From Nitrosomonadales bacterium (GTDB lineage: Bacteria; Pseudomonadota; Gammaproteobacteria; Burkholderiales; Gallionellaceae): 64,000 bases of DNA. Under the pieces are notes generated by a model, which was not told the origin of the DNA, did not search any database, and saw only the letters and a list, made by a program, of their open reading frames with translations. Where the stretch lies: the NCBI GenBank assembly GCA_016235045.1, contig JACRME010000019.1:1-64000 (forward strand), written 5' to 3'. Shown here piece after piece: positions 63,597-64,000 of this stretch (within the stretch, counting starts at the first letter, position 1; each line of letters begins with the position of its first letter). Position numbers and translations under genes: made by a program.

Positions 63597-64000
63597 ATGC
63601 CAGAAAACCGAATTGAGACAATTCGCAGCAGCACAAAATGGAGTCTTGCTGCAATCCGATACGCCTTAAAAGGGAGACTTAGCCAGGCGTCCCCGCGCAC
63701 GCTGGAAAGTTTGGCAGTCAAAACGTGGGAAATCGCACCAAGCGAAACGTCCATCTCCCCGCCAGCCTACTTCCTTCCCAATCAGCTTGAGCGCGTGACA
63801 GGCTGGGAATTCTCTGACGAACATCCCCGTCTGGCGATGGCGGGCGAGCGCACCCTTCACAAGGCGACGCGTGGATTTCTGCTCAAGGATGTCTGGCTGA
63901 TCGATGGCGCACTTTACAAGGGTGATGCCAAGTCCTGGCTAACACCCAGGCAAAGCCGGTTACCTCGAGTCCGCGTGGAATGTGAAATCGATCGCGGCGC
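63597..64000 (+). CDS. N-terminal fragment of an unrecognised protein (possibly glycosyltransferase 61)
   Basis: Only the first about 134 residues are in the window; the gene runs off the right edge. MPENRIETIRSSTKWSLAAI, then AYFLPNQLERVTGWEFSDEH and KATRGFLLKDVWLIDGALYK. The GFLLKDVWLIDGALYKG part is reminiscent of the start of family-61 glycosyltransferases, which would fit a polysaccharide locus, but this is a weak guess. It begins 105 bp after the Cys-type hydrolase, with GAAAG before the ATG. Confidence 0.5.
   Translation, partial: MPENRIETIRSSTKWSLAAIRYALKGRLSQASPRTLESLAVKTWEIAPSETSISPPAYFLPNQLERVTGWEFSDEHPRLAMAGERTLHKATRGFLLKDVWLIDGALYKGDAKSWLTPRQSRLPRVRVECEIDRG

Overview
The window is a bacterial chromosome segment of about 58-60 % GC with densely packed genes and short operons. 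Protein families and gene order (hom-thrC beside an AlaA-type aminotransferase, ispD/ispF, a ytfH-qorB divergent pair, an MnoxR/DUF58/transglutaminase set, several GGDEF proteins) fit a betaproteobacterium, plausibly of the Nitrosomonadales/Gallionellales. This is inferred from gene content only; there is no rRNA marker. The window is mostly chromosomal backbone, with one large surface-protein locus (13-22.7 kb) and the start of a polysaccharide- or lipid-type biosynthetic locus at the right end (53.7-64 kb).

Layout. 0-1.7 kb: two tandem Ku genes for end joining. 1.8-12.7 kb: housekeeping and metabolic genes (FAH-family hydrolase, RlmN-like radical SAM enzyme, clpB with a heat-shock-type promoter, nadC, trxC), two methyltransferases, a diguanylate cyclase and an AEC transporter. 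13-22.7 kb: a two-partner secretion operon of a 2234-residue TpsA exoprotein with ESPR signal, its TpsB transporter and a protein with two FecR domains. 23-27.1 kb: thrC, hom and an AlaA-type aminotransferase broken by an internal deletion and frameshift. 27.2-31.9 kb: Mth938-like protein, MoxR ATPase, a degenerate HicBA-like pair, DUF58 protein and TgpA-like transglutaminase. 32-40.2 kb: queD, two GGDEF proteins and a tightly overlapping minus-strand series (antitoxin, PIN toxin, ispD, ispF, tsaB, rimI, uracil-DNA glycosylase, PAS-GGDEF protein). 40.3-50.3 kb: mfd, a DUF4160/DUF2442 pair, a membrane diguanylate cyclase, a zinc-ribbon plus PD-(D/E)XK protein resembling the Card1 nuclease domain, qorB/HxlR regulator, a DUF1015 protein and a membrane-anchored Cys-rich protein. 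50.3-53.5 kb: class II ribonucleotide reductase behind a strong NrdR-type palindrome.

53.7-64 kb: a lower-GC locus. One arm (minus strand) is nadE-like, asnB-like and AMP-ligase. Two response-regulator-like genes follow, and then a plus-strand arm of acyl carrier protein, a secreted SGNH-type protein, two alpha/beta-hydrolase-fold proteins with unusual nucleophile positions and a truncated final gene. The set looks like acyl or carboxyl activation and amidation attached to a surface glycan or related product. It is cut off by the window edge.

Intergenic regions carry several families of palindromic repeats: a REP-like element in three copies, GGAAT-type palindromes resembling Neisseria dRS3, CCCTCTCCC palindromes and CACAGAG inverted repeats. 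The most unusual signal is a 54-60 bp hairpin-forming sequence found twice, each time inserted cleanly into one of these palindromes. One copy lies in frame inside mfd.
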